Notes: generated from the letters alone by a model not told the origin. Positions 51,095-60,611 are shown, counted from the first letter of the stretch. The stretch is 64,000 nt of DNA from JBMNEH01 sp050948665 (GCA_050948665.1 JBMNEH010000001.1:2232001-2296000); one strand, 5' to 3'. Program-made: numbers and translations.

Positions 51095-53689
51095 ATGGAG
51101 AACAAACCGCCCATCGACTTGTCGGGTCAGAAAATCGTCCCTGTGGACGTGGAAAAGGAGATGAAAAAATCCTTCATCTCCTACGCCATGGCCACGATCA
51201 TATCCCGCGCGCTGCCGGACGTGCGGGACGGCCTGAAACCGGTACACCGGCGCATACTGTATTCCATGCATGAGTTGGGGGTCACCCCCGACAAGCCCTA
51301 CAGGAAGTCCGTCCGCGTGGTGGGCGACGTGCTGGGAAAATACCACCCCCACGGCGACAGCGCCGTATACGACGCGATGGTGCGTATGGCCCAGCCCTTC
51401 TCCCTGCGGTATATGCTGGTGGACGGGCACGGGAACTTCGGCTCGGTGGACGGGGACGGCGCCGCCGCCATGCGGTATACCGAGGCCCGCATGTCTCCCA
51501 TCGCCCTGGAAATGCTCCGGGACATCGATAAAAACACGGTGGATATGGGACCGAACTTTGACGAAACCACCATGCAGCCCCTGGTGCTGCCCGCCCGTTT
51601 CCCGGCGCTGCTGGTAAACGGCTCCAGCGGCATCGCGGTCGGTATGGCCACCAACATCCCCCCGCACAATATGCGGGAGGTAATAGACGGCATCCTGGCG
51701 CAGATGGACAATCCCGACATCACCGCGGAGGAGATGATGGCGATCATCCCCGGGCCGGATTTCCCCACGGGCGGCATCGTCATGGGGCGGGCGGGCATTT
51801 CCCAGGCCTATCGTACCGGCAGGGGACGGGTCATTATGCGGGCGAAGACATCCATCGAGGAGCTGCCCCATAACAAGCACCGGATCATCGTGACGGAGAT
51901 CCCCTATCAGGTCAACAAATCCAACCTGGTGAAGAAGATCGCCGATCTGGTGCAGCAGAAGCGGGTCACGGGCATCGACGAGCTGCGGGATGAGTCCGAC
52001 CGGGACGGCATGCGTATCGTCATCGGCTGCAAGCAGGATGCGAACCCCGAGGTGGTGCTGAATACACTGTATAAGCACACCTCCCTCCAGGAGACCTTCG
52101 GCGTCAATATGCTGGCACTGGTCAACGGCGTGCCCAAGGTCATGTCCATCAAGGAGGTCATCGGCTGCTACATCGCCCACCAGGAGGATGTGGTGACCCG
52201 CCGCACGCGGTTTGACCTGGAAAAGGCAATGGCGCGGGCGCATATCGTCGAAGGACTGCTGAAAGCGCTGGACGTGATCGACGAATTGATCGCCCTCATC
52301 CGCGCCTCCCGCACCGCGGAGGAAGCCAGGCGGGGCATGATGGAGCGGTTCGGATTTACCGAGAAGCAGGCGCAGGCCATATTGGATATGCGTCTCCAGC
52401 GGCTGACCGGACTGGAGCGGGAGCGTCTGGCGCTGGAGTTAGGCGATCTGCGGGAGCGCATCGCCTATCTGGAGGCTATTTTGGCCAGCGAGACCCGGCT
52501 CAGGGAGGTGATCCGGGAGGAGCTGCTGGAGGTCCGCGCCAAATACGGGGACGACCGCCGCACCGAGATCATGGACGACCCCGCCGATATCGACTGGGAC
52601 TCCCTGATCCAGGAGGAGCAGATGGTGGTCACGATCACCCATATGGGCTATATCAAGCGCACCGCCGCCGACAATTACCGGCTGCAGCGCCGGGGCGGCC
52701 AGGGCGTACAGGGCCTGACCACCCGTGAGGAGGACTATGTGGAACACCTGCTGGCGACCTCCACCCATGACTGGCTGTACATCTTTACCAACCAGGGACG
52801 GGTGCACCGGCTCCGCTGCTACAATATCCCCGAAGCCGGCCGCGCCGCCCGGGGCTCCAACCTGATCAACCTGATCCAACTGGAGCAGGGGGAAAAGGTG
52901 CAGGCGGTCATCACCCATCCCAATGTCCCGTTGGAGGCGGATGATCCCCGGTTCCTGGTGCTGGCCACACGCCAGGGCTATATCAAGCGGACTCCGCTGC
53001 ATGAATACAGCAATCTCCGGAACAGCGGACTGAAGGCCATCATCCTCCGGGAGGGAGACGAATTGATCTCCGCCCAGCATTGCGAGACGGGAGACGATAT
53101 CATCATCGCCACCCATGACGGCATGGGCATCCGCTTCCCGGCGGACAAGGTGCGTCCCCAGCACAGGGCGTCCATGGGCGTCCGGGGGATCCGCCTCCGG
53201 GAGGGGGATTACGCGGTGGATATGGTGGTGGCCATTCCCGGCCATGACCTGCTGCTGGTCACCGAAAACGGGCTGGGCAAGCGTACGGATTATGACCTGT
53301 TCCGGGTCGCCGGACGGGGCGGCCTGGGGGTAAGGACCCTCCGGGTCACCGAGAAAACCGGGAAGGTCGCCGCCGTCAAGATGGCGGACGATTCCCACGA
53401 GCTGCTTATGATCGCCTCTGACGGCACGCTGCTCCGCACCCCCGTCTCCGCAGTTTCCCAACAGGGAAGAGCCGCCTCCGGCGTCATCATCATGCGCCTG
53501 AGGGAGGATGTCAAGGTGGTCGCGGTGGCGGTCACCGAGGGCGAGGGAGAGAGCGATGAACCCCTGCCGGTCTTTGAGGTCAGTGAGGACGAGGACTTCG
53601 CCGCGCCGCCGGAAGAGCCGGAGGACGATGATTACCCCGAAGAGATCGAGGATGAGCCGGAGGAGGACTCCGGAGAGGAGGAGGAATAA
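51095..53689 (+). CDS. gyrA: DNA gyrase subunit A
   Basis: Type II topoisomerase subunit (864 aa). The active tyrosine is Tyr128 (AAAMRYTEARM). The quinolone region HPHGDSAVYDAMVRMAQ keeps Ser89 and Asp93, the equivalents of E. coli Ser83 and Asp87. The C-terminal beta-pinwheel has a GyrA box QRRGGQG at ~531-537, which supports GyrA over ParC. The last ~40 residues are highly acidic. ATG 51095 follows CGGAGG; the longer frame runs across the promoter. gyrB is not adjacent, and uxuA starts at the base after the stop. Confidence 0.97.
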   Translation: MENKPPIDLSGQKIVPVDVEKEMKKSFISYAMATIISRALPDVRDGLKPVHRRILYSMHELGVTPDKPYRKSVRVVGDVLGKYHPHGDSAVYDAMVRMAQPFSLRYMLVDGHGNFGSVDGDGAAAMRYTEARMSPIALEMLRDIDKNTVDMGPNFDETTMQPLVLPARFPALLVNGSSGIAVGMATNIPPHNMREVIDGILAQMDNPDITAEEMMAIIPGPDFPTGGIVMGRAGISQAYRTGRGRVIMRAKTSIEELPHNKHRIIVTEIPYQVNKSNLVKKIADLVQQKRVTGIDELRDESDRDGMRIVIGCKQDANPEVVLNTLYKHTSLQETFGVNMLALVNGVPKVMSIKEVIGCYIAHQEDVVTRRTRFDLEKAMARAHIVEGLLKALDVIDELIALIRASRTAEEARRGMMERFGFTEKQAQAILDMRLQRLTGLERERLALELGDLRERIAYLEAILASETRLREVIREELLEVRAKYGDDRRTEIMDDPADIDWDSLIQEEQMVVTITHMGYIKRTAADNYRLQRRGGQGVQGLTTREEDYVEHLLATSTHDWLYIFTNQGRVHRLRCYNIPEAGRAARGSNLINLIQLEQGEKVQAVITHPNVPLEADDPRFLVLATRQGYIKRTPLHEYSNLRNSGLKAIILREGDELISAQHCETGDDIIIATHDGMGIRFPADKVRPQHRASMGVRGIRLREGDYAVDMVVAIPGHDLLLVTENGLGKRTDYDLFRVAGRGGLGVRTLRVTEKTGKVAAVKMADDSHELLMIASDGTLLRTPVSAVSQQGRAASGVIIMRLREDVKVVAVAVTEGEGESDEPLPVFEVSEDEDFAAPPEEPEDDDYPEEIEDEPEEDSGEEEE

Positions 53690-54730
53690 ATGAAGCTTTC
53701 ATTCCGTTGGTACGGGCCGTCCGACCCGGTGCCCCTGGCCTATATCCGCCAGATCCCCGGTATGCACAGCATCGTTACCGCGGTATACGATGTGCCCGTC
53801 GGGCAGGTCTGGCCCCGGGAAGCCATCGCCGCCCTGAAAAAGGAGACGGAGGACGCCGGGCTGCACTTTGAGGTCATTGAATCGGTACCGGTGCATGAGG
53901 ATATCAAACTGGGGCGTCCCACCCGGGAGGGCTACATCGCCGCCTACCGGGAAAACATCCGCCGGCTGGGAGAAGCCGGGGTGAAGTGCATATGCTACAA
54001 CTTCATGCCGGTGTTCGACTGGACACGCACGCAGCTGGACAAGCGTCTGGAGGACGGCTCCACGGCGCTGGTCTATTATGCCGATCAACTGGCGGATATG
54101 GATCCACTGCGGGGCGAGCTTTCCCTGCCCGGCTGGGACTCTTCCTATCAAAAAGAAGAGCTGCGGGCGCTGATGGAGGCCTATGCCGCCCTGTCCCACG
54201 AGGATTTGTGGGAGAATCTCCGCTATTTCCTGGAGGGGATCATCCCCACGGCGGAGGAAGCCGGCATACGCATGGCCATCCACCCGGATGACCCGCCGTG
54301 GGACATATTCGGTCTGCCGCGGCTGATCACCAACGAGGCCAACCTGGACAGATTCCTCTCCCTGGTAAACAGCCCGGCCAACGCTCTCACCCTCTGCGTC
54401 GGTTCCCTGGGATGCGCAAAATGGAACGATATGGCGGCGCTGACACGGAAATACGCCGCCATTGACCGCATCGCTTTTATGCATGTCCGGAACGTCAAAC
54501 TGCTGGAGGGGAACTCCTTTGAGGAATCCGCCCACAGGGCAAACTGCGGCTCCATGGACATGGTCGGCATCATAAAGGCGCTGGCGGACAATGATTATCA
54601 GGGCTACCTCCGGCCCGACCACGGGCGGATGATCTTCGGCGAGACCGGCCGGCCGGGCTACGGGCTGTACGACAGGGCGCTGGGCGCCAGCTACATTATG
54701 GGCCTTTGGGACGCCCTGGGCGGAAAATAA
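53690..54730 (+). CDS. uxuA: Mannonate dehydratase
   Basis: Converts D-mannonate to 2-keto-3-deoxygluconate in glucuronate catabolism (346 aa). It begins KLSFRWYGPSDPVPL, has YNFMPVFDWTRT, the metal/active-site region MAIHPDDPPWDIFGLPR, and FMHVRNVK, all typical of UxuA. The ATG follows the gyrA stop without a gap, and its ribosome site (GGAGAGGAGGAGG) is the acidic GyrA tail codons. Other glucuronate genes are absent here; coupling to gyrase is odd. Confidence 0.94.
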   Translation: MKLSFRWYGPSDPVPLAYIRQIPGMHSIVTAVYDVPVGQVWPREAIAALKKETEDAGLHFEVIESVPVHEDIKLGRPTREGYIAAYRENIRRLGEAGVKCICYNFMPVFDWTRTQLDKRLEDGSTALVYYADQLADMDPLRGELSLPGWDSSYQKEELRALMEAYAALSHEDLWENLRYFLEGIIPTAEEAGIRMAIHPDDPPWDIFGLPRLITNEANLDRFLSLVNSPANALTLCVGSLGCAKWNDMAALTRKYAAIDRIAFMHVRNVKLLEGNSFEESAHRANCGSMDMVGIIKALADNDYQGYLRPDHGRMIFGETGRPGYGLYDRALGASYIMGLWDALGGK

Positions 54731-54829
54731 GCCGGCTTTACGGCCGGAGGGACAGCGCGGCTTATAGAGGCCGCGGCGAGAAATAATCGCACAGAACAGG
54801 GATTCAGAACAAAAAACCGGGAGGAAACC

Positions 54830-55339
54830 ATGAAAAGACAAAACATCATCGCGCTGCTGCTATCGATCCTGTTGCTGCCGGGCCTTACGGCCTGCGGGAT
54901 GCTGAAAAACGCCGCGGGGGACGCGAAGGAAAACGAAGCGGCCCTTGACGCAGGCGAGATCATTTCCGCGGAATCGCCGCAGGAGCCTGCCGCGGAGCTT
55001 TACGTGTGGGACGGTATCACCTTCACATTGACAGAGGTCACGGAGGATCTCGGGGAATACCAGAGCCAGCTCAAGGCGCCCAAAGGAAAATACGCGCTGG
55101 TTGTTTTCACGATCACAGACGGTCAGATCGAAATGGACCGGCTGGAGGAGCTGATCTTAACCGAACAGAATATATCGCTCGGCGGACACGCCCCGGCAAC
55201 CATATCGGCGCAGGGCATCGCCATCAAGAACGATCTCGTCTACGTGACAGGAACGATCAACGTTTTCTTTGATGTTCCGACCGAGCTTGACACCGAAAAC
55301 GCGGATGTGTTTGTGAATGAAGACATCTCCGCGCCCTGA
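54830..55339 (+). CDS. Small lipoprotein
   Basis: Secreted lipoprotein of 169 aa with a clear signal: MKRQNIIALLLSILLLPGL, then LTACG with Cys22 as lipidation site. An acidic linker is followed by a beta-rich domain (YVWDGITFTLTEV, KYALVVFTITDG, VYVTGTINVFFDVP), resembling DUF4352-like immunoglobulin folds; this is only a fold impression. GGGAGG precedes the ATG. No partner gene is adjacent. Confidence 0.78.
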   Translation: MKRQNIIALLLSILLLPGLTACGMLKNAAGDAKENEAALDAGEIISAESPQEPAAELYVWDGITFTLTEVTEDLGEYQSQLKAPKGKYALVVFTITDGQIEMDRLEELILTEQNISLGGHAPATISAQGIAIKNDLVYVTGTINVFFDVPTELDTENADVFVNEDISAP

Positions 55340-55397
55340 TTTTCCCGTTGACACGGGAAGTACCCGCTTTTTCAAACAAGCGAGAGAAATAAAAAAG

Positions 55398-55462
55398 GTC
55401 CGGGTTTCCGAACCGTGCGACAGGGCAACGGAGGCATCACAGGCCTTTCGGGCACCCCGGAC
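55398..55462 (+). ncRNA. Candidate structured leader RNA
   Basis: A 65-nt element closed by GTCCGGG/CCCGGAC, with an inner CCGT/ACGG helix around CAGGGCA and a second hairpin GCC-TTTC-GGGC: a possible three-way junction. A perfect terminator follows 4 bp later, and the next gene's ribosome site 46 bp after that. A TTGACA lies upstream at 55348. I cannot match it to a known riboswitch. Confidence 0.35.
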
Positions 55463-55466
55463 GGAA

Positions 55467-55494
55467 AAGGCGGCCGGTTTCGGCCGCCTTTTTT
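55467..55494 (+). terminator. Strong terminator before the 82-aa membrane protein gene
   Basis: AAGGCGGCCG/CGGCCGCCTT stem, GTTT loop, TTTT run. Confidence 0.9.
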
Positions 55495-55554
55495 ACCCGC
55501 GCAATACCGCCCGCCGGGGGACGCCCTGAAACAGACCGTATATAAGGAGGCACT

Positions 55555-55803
55555 ATGACGAATTCCAACTACAGCGGACCGGCGAAATTCCGCCCTCTCA
55601 GCCCCTGGGCTTACTTCGGCTACGGCCTGCTTTATTCGGTACCGCTGCTGGGTCTCGTTATGCTGATCATACACAGCATCAGCGGCGCCAACATCAACCG
55701 CCGGAACTACGCCCGCTCTTACTGGTGTGTGTATGTGATCACGGCGATCGCCGCCGCGATCCTGGCGGCTACCGGACTTTTGGGCGCCGTTCTCGGCCAA
55801 TAA
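55555..55803 (+). CDS. Small membrane protein with two helices (82 aa)
   Basis: Not recognised by function. After a polar start (NSNYSGPAKFRPLSPWAYFGYG) come two hydrophobic helices (~24-42 and ~58-80) joined by a basic loop NINRRNYARSYW. This layout recurs in small Clostridia membrane proteins. TAAGGAGG lies at ideal distance. It lies behind a terminator and a possible structured leader, so its expression may be regulated by attenuation. Confidence 0.75.
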   Translation: MTNSNYSGPAKFRPLSPWAYFGYGLLYSVPLLGLVMLIIHSISGANINRRNYARSYWCVYVITAIAAAILAATGLLGAVLGQ

Positions 55804-55922
55804 GGCCATACAGCCCGGATTTCCGGCGCAGCCGGGCCGCTTTCGGCAGGCGAATCAGGAACAAAAACCGGCCGGAGAGCGTCTGAATGATGGGCCGCGC
55901 CCGGCAGGCGCGGCGCAACCAA

Positions 55923-55965
55923 GGATCCCATCCCCGAAATATCACGGGGCTCCCGGATCCCTTTT
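55923..55965. terminator. Inverted repeat upstream of the ABC ATPase gene
   Basis: Interrupted stem GGATCC..CCCCG / CGGGG..GGATCC followed by CTTTT. Probably the terminator of the preceding small gene. Confidence 0.55.
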
Positions 55966-55989
55966 ATGGTGCAGGTGCAGGAGGAAAGA

Positions 55990-56694
55990 ATGAGCGCTTT
56001 TGTAGAAATGAAGCATGTGTATAAGCGGTATACGATGGGAGAAGTGACTATTAACGCCTCCAACGATATCAATTTCAGCCTGGAGAAGGGGGTTTTTGCC
56101 GTAATTCTGGGCGCCAGCGGCGCAGGAAAAACCACCGTGCTCAATATGCTGGGAGGGATGGACACCTGTAACGAGGGAGAGATCCTGGTGGACGGCCGGG
56201 ATATCGCCAAATACAACGCCAAGGCGTTGACCCAATACAGACGGTACGACATCGGCTTCGTATTCCAGTTCTACAACCTTGTGCCCAACCTCACCGCCCG
56301 GGAGAATGTGGAGCTGGCCGCCCAGATCTGCCGAAACCCCATGGACGCCGGGGAGGCGCTGCGGCTGGTGGGACTGGAGGACCGGGCGGATCACTTCCCC
56401 AGCCAACTCTCCGGGGGAGAGCAGCAGCGGGTGAGTATCGCCCGGGCGCTGGCGAAGCGGCCCAAGCTGCTGCTTTGCGACGAGCCCACCGGCGCGCTGG
56501 ACGATGTGACCGGCCGGCAGGTCCTCAAACTCCTCCTGGATACCTGCCGCCAGACCGGTATGACCGTCATCGTCATCACGCATAACGCCGCCATCACGCC
56601 CATGGCGGATGTGCGGATACGCCTGCGCAGCGGCACCGTAAGAGATATCACTCACAACCCCAACCCCACTCCCGTTGAGGAAATCGAATGGTAA
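55990..56694 (+). CDS. ABC transporter ATP-binding protein (LolD/MacB type)
   Basis: ATPase of 234 aa with Walker A GASGAGKTT, Q-loop FVFQFYNLVPNLTARENV, signature LSGGEQQR, Walker B LLLCDEPTGALD and H-loop ITHN. This is the family that works with FtsX-type permeases in mechanotransmission rather than classical uptake. I use ATG 55990, preceded by GGAGGAAAG; ATG 55966 is in frame but without a site. It overlaps the permease gene by 7 bp. Confidence 0.94.
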   Translation: MSAFVEMKHVYKRYTMGEVTINASNDINFSLEKGVFAVILGASGAGKTTVLNMLGGMDTCNEGEILVDGRDIAKYNAKALTQYRRYDIGFVFQFYNLVPNLTARENVELAAQICRNPMDAGEALRLVGLEDRADHFPSQLSGGEQQRVSIARALAKRPKLLLCDEPTGALDDVTGRQVLKLLLDTCRQTGMTVIVITHNAAITPMADVRIRLRSGTVRDITHNPNPTPVEEIEW

Positions 56695-59600
56695 AGTTTT
56701 CTGCGTTTTTCAAGGATATTCTGCGGGAAATATGGCGGACACGGGCCAGATTTCTCTCCATACTGGCCATTGTGGCGCTGGGCTGCGGTTTTTTCTCCGG
56801 TATGAAAGCCTCCGCGCCGGATATGCAGCAAACCGCCTCCGACTACTATGAGGATACGCTGCTGATGGACCTCCGCGTGGTTTCCACCCAGGGACTTACG
56901 GAGGCTGACCTGGAGGCGGTTTCCCAGCTCCGGGGGATCGAGACCATGCTGCCCTGCTGGTCATTTGACGCGCTGATCTCCTTCGGAGAGCAGCAGGACG
57001 TGCCCGCCCGGGTGCTGACCCTGCCGAATGAGGACAGCGGCATCAACACGCCGGTGCTGACAGAGGGGCGCTGGCCGCGGGACGACACCGAATGTGTGGC
57101 GGATAGCCACGGCAACACGACCTTTACCCTCGGAGACACCGTGACCCTTTCCTCCGGCACCGGAACGGATCTGTCATCCGCCCTCAGCCGGAAAACCTTT
57201 ACCGTGGTCGGCAAGGTGGAAAGCAGCCTGTATATCGGGATCTCCCGGGGCTATACCACATTGTCGGACGGGCAACTGGACACCTTTATCATGCTGCCCC
57301 CCCAGGTCTTCACGCTGCCGGTCTATACGGATCTGTATCTCCGGGTAAAGGAAGCCCGGGGACTGCCGGCATACGAGGAAGACTATGAGCGGGTGATCCT
57401 GGAATGGACGGACGCGCTGGAGCAGGTCGCCCGAAACCGGGAAACAGACGGCTACAGGATCACCCTTGCCGGGTACCGCGGCCAGCTATCCGACGGATGG
57501 AAGCAGTGGTACGAGGGGAAGGCGGAGGCGGACGCCGCTTTTGCCGAACCGATCGCCCAGCTTGAACAGGCCGAGAAGGATTACGCCGCGGGGGAGGCGG
57601 AGCTGGAAACGGCGCTTGCCCTGGCGGAAGCGCGGCTGGCGGCCGCCCGTAAAACACTGGATCAGGGGCGGGCGGAGTATGAAGCGGGGATAGCGGAGGC
57701 GGACGCCGCCGAAGAGGAGGGACGGGCGGCCCTGGAGGAGGCCAGGGCGGAGCTGGAAGAGGGGGAAGCCGCGTACGCCGAGGGAAGAGCGGCCTTTGAC
57801 CCGGTGTGGAATGAGAATCACCCCAAACTGGTGGCCGCGGACGCCGCGCTGACCACGGCAGAGCAGACGCTGGCCGCCAGCCGCGCCGCCTGGAACGGCG
57901 CGATGGATTCCCTTGTATGGGCGGAGAACAGACTGGCGGAGGATCCCGACAACCCGGAAGCATTGGCGGATATCCTGGAGGAGTTGGCCGACCTCACCAA
58001 CAGCGCCATCCTCCGATCGCTGGCAAGGACCCTCCGTGAAAACCCGGAAATGGCTTCCGCGTTTCGTGAAGCCATTGAGGCGGGGCTGGCGGAAACCCGC
58101 GCCGACCTGGAACAGCAGGACGCCCGGCTGACGGCAATGGAGACGCAGACCGCGCAGCAGCGGGCGGAGTGGCAGGCCTCAAGGAACGCGCTGGACGCCG
58201 CCAAGGCGGAGCTGGACGCCGCCAGAGCGGAGCTGGACGCCGGATGGCAGGCCTATTACGACGGTGTGGAGGAACTGGAGACCCGGCTCGCCGAAGGCAG
58301 GGAGACGCTGGCGAAAGCCCGGGCGGAACTGGAGGCCGGGGAGGCCGCTTACGCGGCGGGCGCGGCCGCTTATGAGACAAGATCCGCAGAAGGCCGGGCG
58401 CAGCTGGAGGAGGCGCGGCTGACGCTGGAGGAAAACAAGGCCGCCTTTACCGCGAAATACAATGAGACCTACGATCAACTGGAGGAGGCACGGCTGACGC
58501 TGCTGGACAAGCAGGAGCAGCTTGCGCAACTGAAGGCGCCGGTCTGGTATATCTTTACCCGGGAGGACAATCCCAATTATTCCGACTTCCTGGAGGATTC
58601 CCTCCGGATAGACGCCATCGCCAGCGTATTCCCGATCTTCTTTGTACTGGTGGTCTCCCTGGTGGTGTTGACCACCATGACCCGCATGGTGGACGAATCC
58701 CGTACGCTGGTCGGCACCTACAAGGCCCTGGGCTATCCGCCGGCGGTGACCGCCTCCCGATTCGTCATTTACGCAGTGTCTGCCGGGGTCATCGGCTGTA
58801 TACTGGGGCTGTTCATAGGCTTCTCCCTGTTCCCCACCATTATATTCGGCGCCTATAAGGTAGCGTATCATCTGCCGAAGGTCGTCACGCCCTTCCACTG
58901 GAATTACGCGCTGGGCAGCTTCGCTGTCTCGGTGGCCAGTACGGGGCTGGTCGCCTGGTGGGCCTGCCGCAGGGATCTGACCGGCGTAACCGCGGCGCTG
59001 CTGCGCCCCCGAGCCCCCAAGAGCGGGAAACGCATACTGCTGGAGCGGTCGCCCCTCTGGCGCAAAATCGGCTTCCTGAGTAAAATAGCCATACGGAATA
59101 TCTCCCGCTACAAGGGACGGATGCTGATAAGCGTGCTCGGCGTATGCGGCTGCTGCGCCCTGCTTTTCGCGGGATTCGGCCTCCGGGTCTCTGTCGCGGA
59201 CGTCGCCGATCTGCAGTACGGCGGCATCTACCACTTTGACGCGGTCTGCGCGCTGAACGAGCCTTCCGCCCGCGTCGTGAACAACCTGGAGGCCGCCCTC
59301 GCGGAAACGCCGGATGTGGAGGGCGTCACCTTCCTTTCCGAACAGACGATGGAAGTAAAGGGAAAAGCGACGGTATCCGCCTCGATCGCCGCCGTACGCA
59401 AGCCGGAGGAGCTGGAGCCCTTTATCAGCCTTCGGGAGCGGGCCACGGGCGATCCCCTCTCCCTGACGGATGACGGCGTGATCATCACCGAGAAGCTGAG
59501 CCGCCTCATCGGCCGGGGCGCGGGGGACAGCCTCACGCTGAAGGACGGCTCCGGCGCGCAGGTGGAGGCGCAAATCCTGGGGGTGACGGAGCATTATGTG

Positions 59601-60200
59601 CTCCACTATGTCTACATGACCGAGACACTGTACCGCAGCCTGTGGGAGACCTCCCCTTCCTATACCGTCATGTATGTCAACCTGGAGGAGAACTACGACC
59701 GCGAGGGGGTATCAAGGGCGCTGCTGGAACAGAAGCCGGTACTCGGCTGCGCCTTCGCCTCCGATGTGAGCACCGTTTTCCATGACCTGCTGGGCTCCCT
59801 GGATATGATCGTGGTGGTCATCATCATCGCCGCGGGAACGCTGGCCATCATCGTGATGTTCAGCCTCACCAATATCGCCGTAAACGAACGGAAGCGGGAG
59901 CTGGCGACGATCAAGGTGCTGGGCTTTTATGACAGGGAGGTGTCCGCCTATATCTACAGAGAGAATATCCTCTCCACGGTGCTGGGCATCGCCGCGGGAC
60001 TGGGAGCGGGAATATTCCTCAACAGATTCATCATCTCCACCGCCGAGGTGGATATGGTGATGTTCTCGCCGAGAAATGACCCGCTGACCTTCCTTTACGC
60101 GGCGGGGCTCACCCTGTTTTTCGCGGTGGCGGTGAATCTGGCCTTCCACTGGAAGATCAAGCGAATCTCCATGGTGGAATCCCTGAAATCCGCCGAATAG
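56688..60200 (+). CDS. Large FtsX-type ABC permease with extracellular coiled coil
   Basis: 1170 aa. A first membrane helix (~20-35) is followed by a periplasm-side-type domain, then about 350 residues (264-620) of Ala/Glu/Arg-rich coiled coil (repeats such as RAELEEGEAAYAEGRAAF). One FtsX domain follows at ~640-760, a further helix at ~810-830, a second soluble domain, and a second FtsX domain at ~1035-1155. It couples ATP hydrolysis to work outside the membrane, for example lipid, peptide or wall handling. Cargo unknown. Confidence 0.92.
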   Translation: MVKFSAFFKDILREIWRTRARFLSILAIVALGCGFFSGMKASAPDMQQTASDYYEDTLLMDLRVVSTQGLTEADLEAVSQLRGIETMLPCWSFDALISFGEQQDVPARVLTLPNEDSGINTPVLTEGRWPRDDTECVADSHGNTTFTLGDTVTLSSGTGTDLSSALSRKTFTVVGKVESSLYIGISRGYTTLSDGQLDTFIMLPPQVFTLPVYTDLYLRVKEARGLPAYEEDYERVILEWTDALEQVARNRETDGYRITLAGYRGQLSDGWKQWYEGKAEADAAFAEPIAQLEQAEKDYAAGEAELETALALAEARLAAARKTLDQGRAEYEAGIAEADAAEEEGRAALEEARAELEEGEAAYAEGRAAFDPVWNENHPKLVAADAALTTAEQTLAASRAAWNGAMDSLVWAENRLAEDPDNPEALADILEELADLTNSAILRSLARTLRENPEMASAFREAIEAGLAETRADLEQQDARLTAMETQTAQQRAEWQASRNALDAAKAELDAARAELDAGWQAYYDGVEELETRLAEGRETLAKARAELEAGEAAYAAGAAAYETRSAEGRAQLEEARLTLEENKAAFTAKYNETYDQLEEARLTLLDKQEQLAQLKAPVWYIFTREDNPNYSDFLEDSLRIDAIASVFPIFFVLVVSLVVLTTMTRMVDESRTLVGTYKALGYPPAVTASRFVIYAVSAGVIGCILGLFIGFSLFPTIIFGAYKVAYHLPKVVTPFHWNYALGSFAVSVASTGLVAWWACRRDLTGVTAALLRPRAPKSGKRILLERSPLWRKIGFLSKIAIRNISRYKGRMLISVLGVCGCCALLFAGFGLRVSVADVADLQYGGIYHFDAVCALNEPSARVVNNLEAALAETPDVEGVTFLSEQTMEVKGKATVSASIAAVRKPEELEPFISLRERATGDPLSLTDDGVIITEKLSRLIGRGAGDSLTLKDGSGAQVEAQILGVTEHYVLHYVYMTETLYRSLWETSPSYTVMYVNLEENYDREGVSRALLEQKPVLGCAFASDVSTVFHDLLGSLDMIVVVIIIAAGTLAIIVMFSLTNIAVNERKRELATIKVLGFYDREVSAYIYRENILSTVLGIAAGLGAGIFLNRFIISTAEVDMVMFSPRNDPLTFLYAAGLTLFFAVAVNLAFHWKIKRISMVESLKSAE

Positions 60201-60261
60201 ACCACATTTAGTACCGCCGCCGGCTTTCGAGACAGGCCGCCGAACCGCGCGCAGGCAGCAA

Positions 60262-60294
60262 AAAACCTCCGCCCGAAACGGGACGGAGGTTTTC
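60262..60294. terminator. Bidirectional terminator between the permease and HU genes
   Basis: AACCTCCG/CGGAGGTT stem flanked by A and T runs. Confidence 0.8.
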
Positions 60295-60306
60295 CCTGGC
60301 TGACGC

Positions 60307-60579
60307 TTATTTCACGGCATCCTTAAGAGCCTTGCCGGCCTTAAAGCCCGGGACCCTGGTGGCAGGGATCTGAATCGGAGCGTGGGTAGCAGGGTTCACG
60401 CCGGCGCGCGCGGCGCGCTCCTTTACCTCAAAAGCGCCGAAACCGGAGATCTGCACCTTGCCCTCCGTCTTCAGGGCCTCGGTGATGCCGGAGAAAACAG
60501 CGTTCACCGCCGCCTCGGAATCCTTCCTGGTCATGCCGGTCTTTTCCGCGACATACGCGGTCAATTCTTTCTTCGTCAT
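60307..60579 (-). CDS. hup: DNA-binding protein HU
   Basis: Nucleoid protein of 90 aa, dimeric, bending DNA. It shows TKKELTAYVAEKTGMTRKDSE, the GKVQISGFGAFEVKERAARAG core and a DNA-contacting arm ending in RVPGFKAGKALKDAVK. The arm (NPATHAPIQIPATR) is as in typical HU. AGAGGATG lies before the ATG. It has a strong promoter and a leader with a 9-bp inverted repeat. Confidence 0.97.
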   Translation of the reverse strand: MTKKELTAYVAEKTGMTRKDSEAAVNAVFSGITEALKTEGKVQISGFGAFEVKERAARAGVNPATHAPIQIPATRVPGFKAGKALKDAVK

Positions 60580-60611
60580 TTACGATACATCCTCTCAATG
60601 TTTTACATGGT

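Noticed and set aside
51095..53689. parC instead of gyrA
   Set aside because: A GyrA box (QRRGGQG) is present in the C-terminal domain, although its sixth residue is Gln rather than Arg or Lys.
55398..55462. Cyclic-di-GMP-I riboswitch
   Set aside because: Shares only a short CAGGGCA stretch; the GNRA tetraloop-receptor layout and the rest of the core are missing.
58179..59606. 475-aa antisense frame opposite the FtsX permease
   Set aside because: Results from the GC-rich repetitive coiled-coil codons; no start signal.
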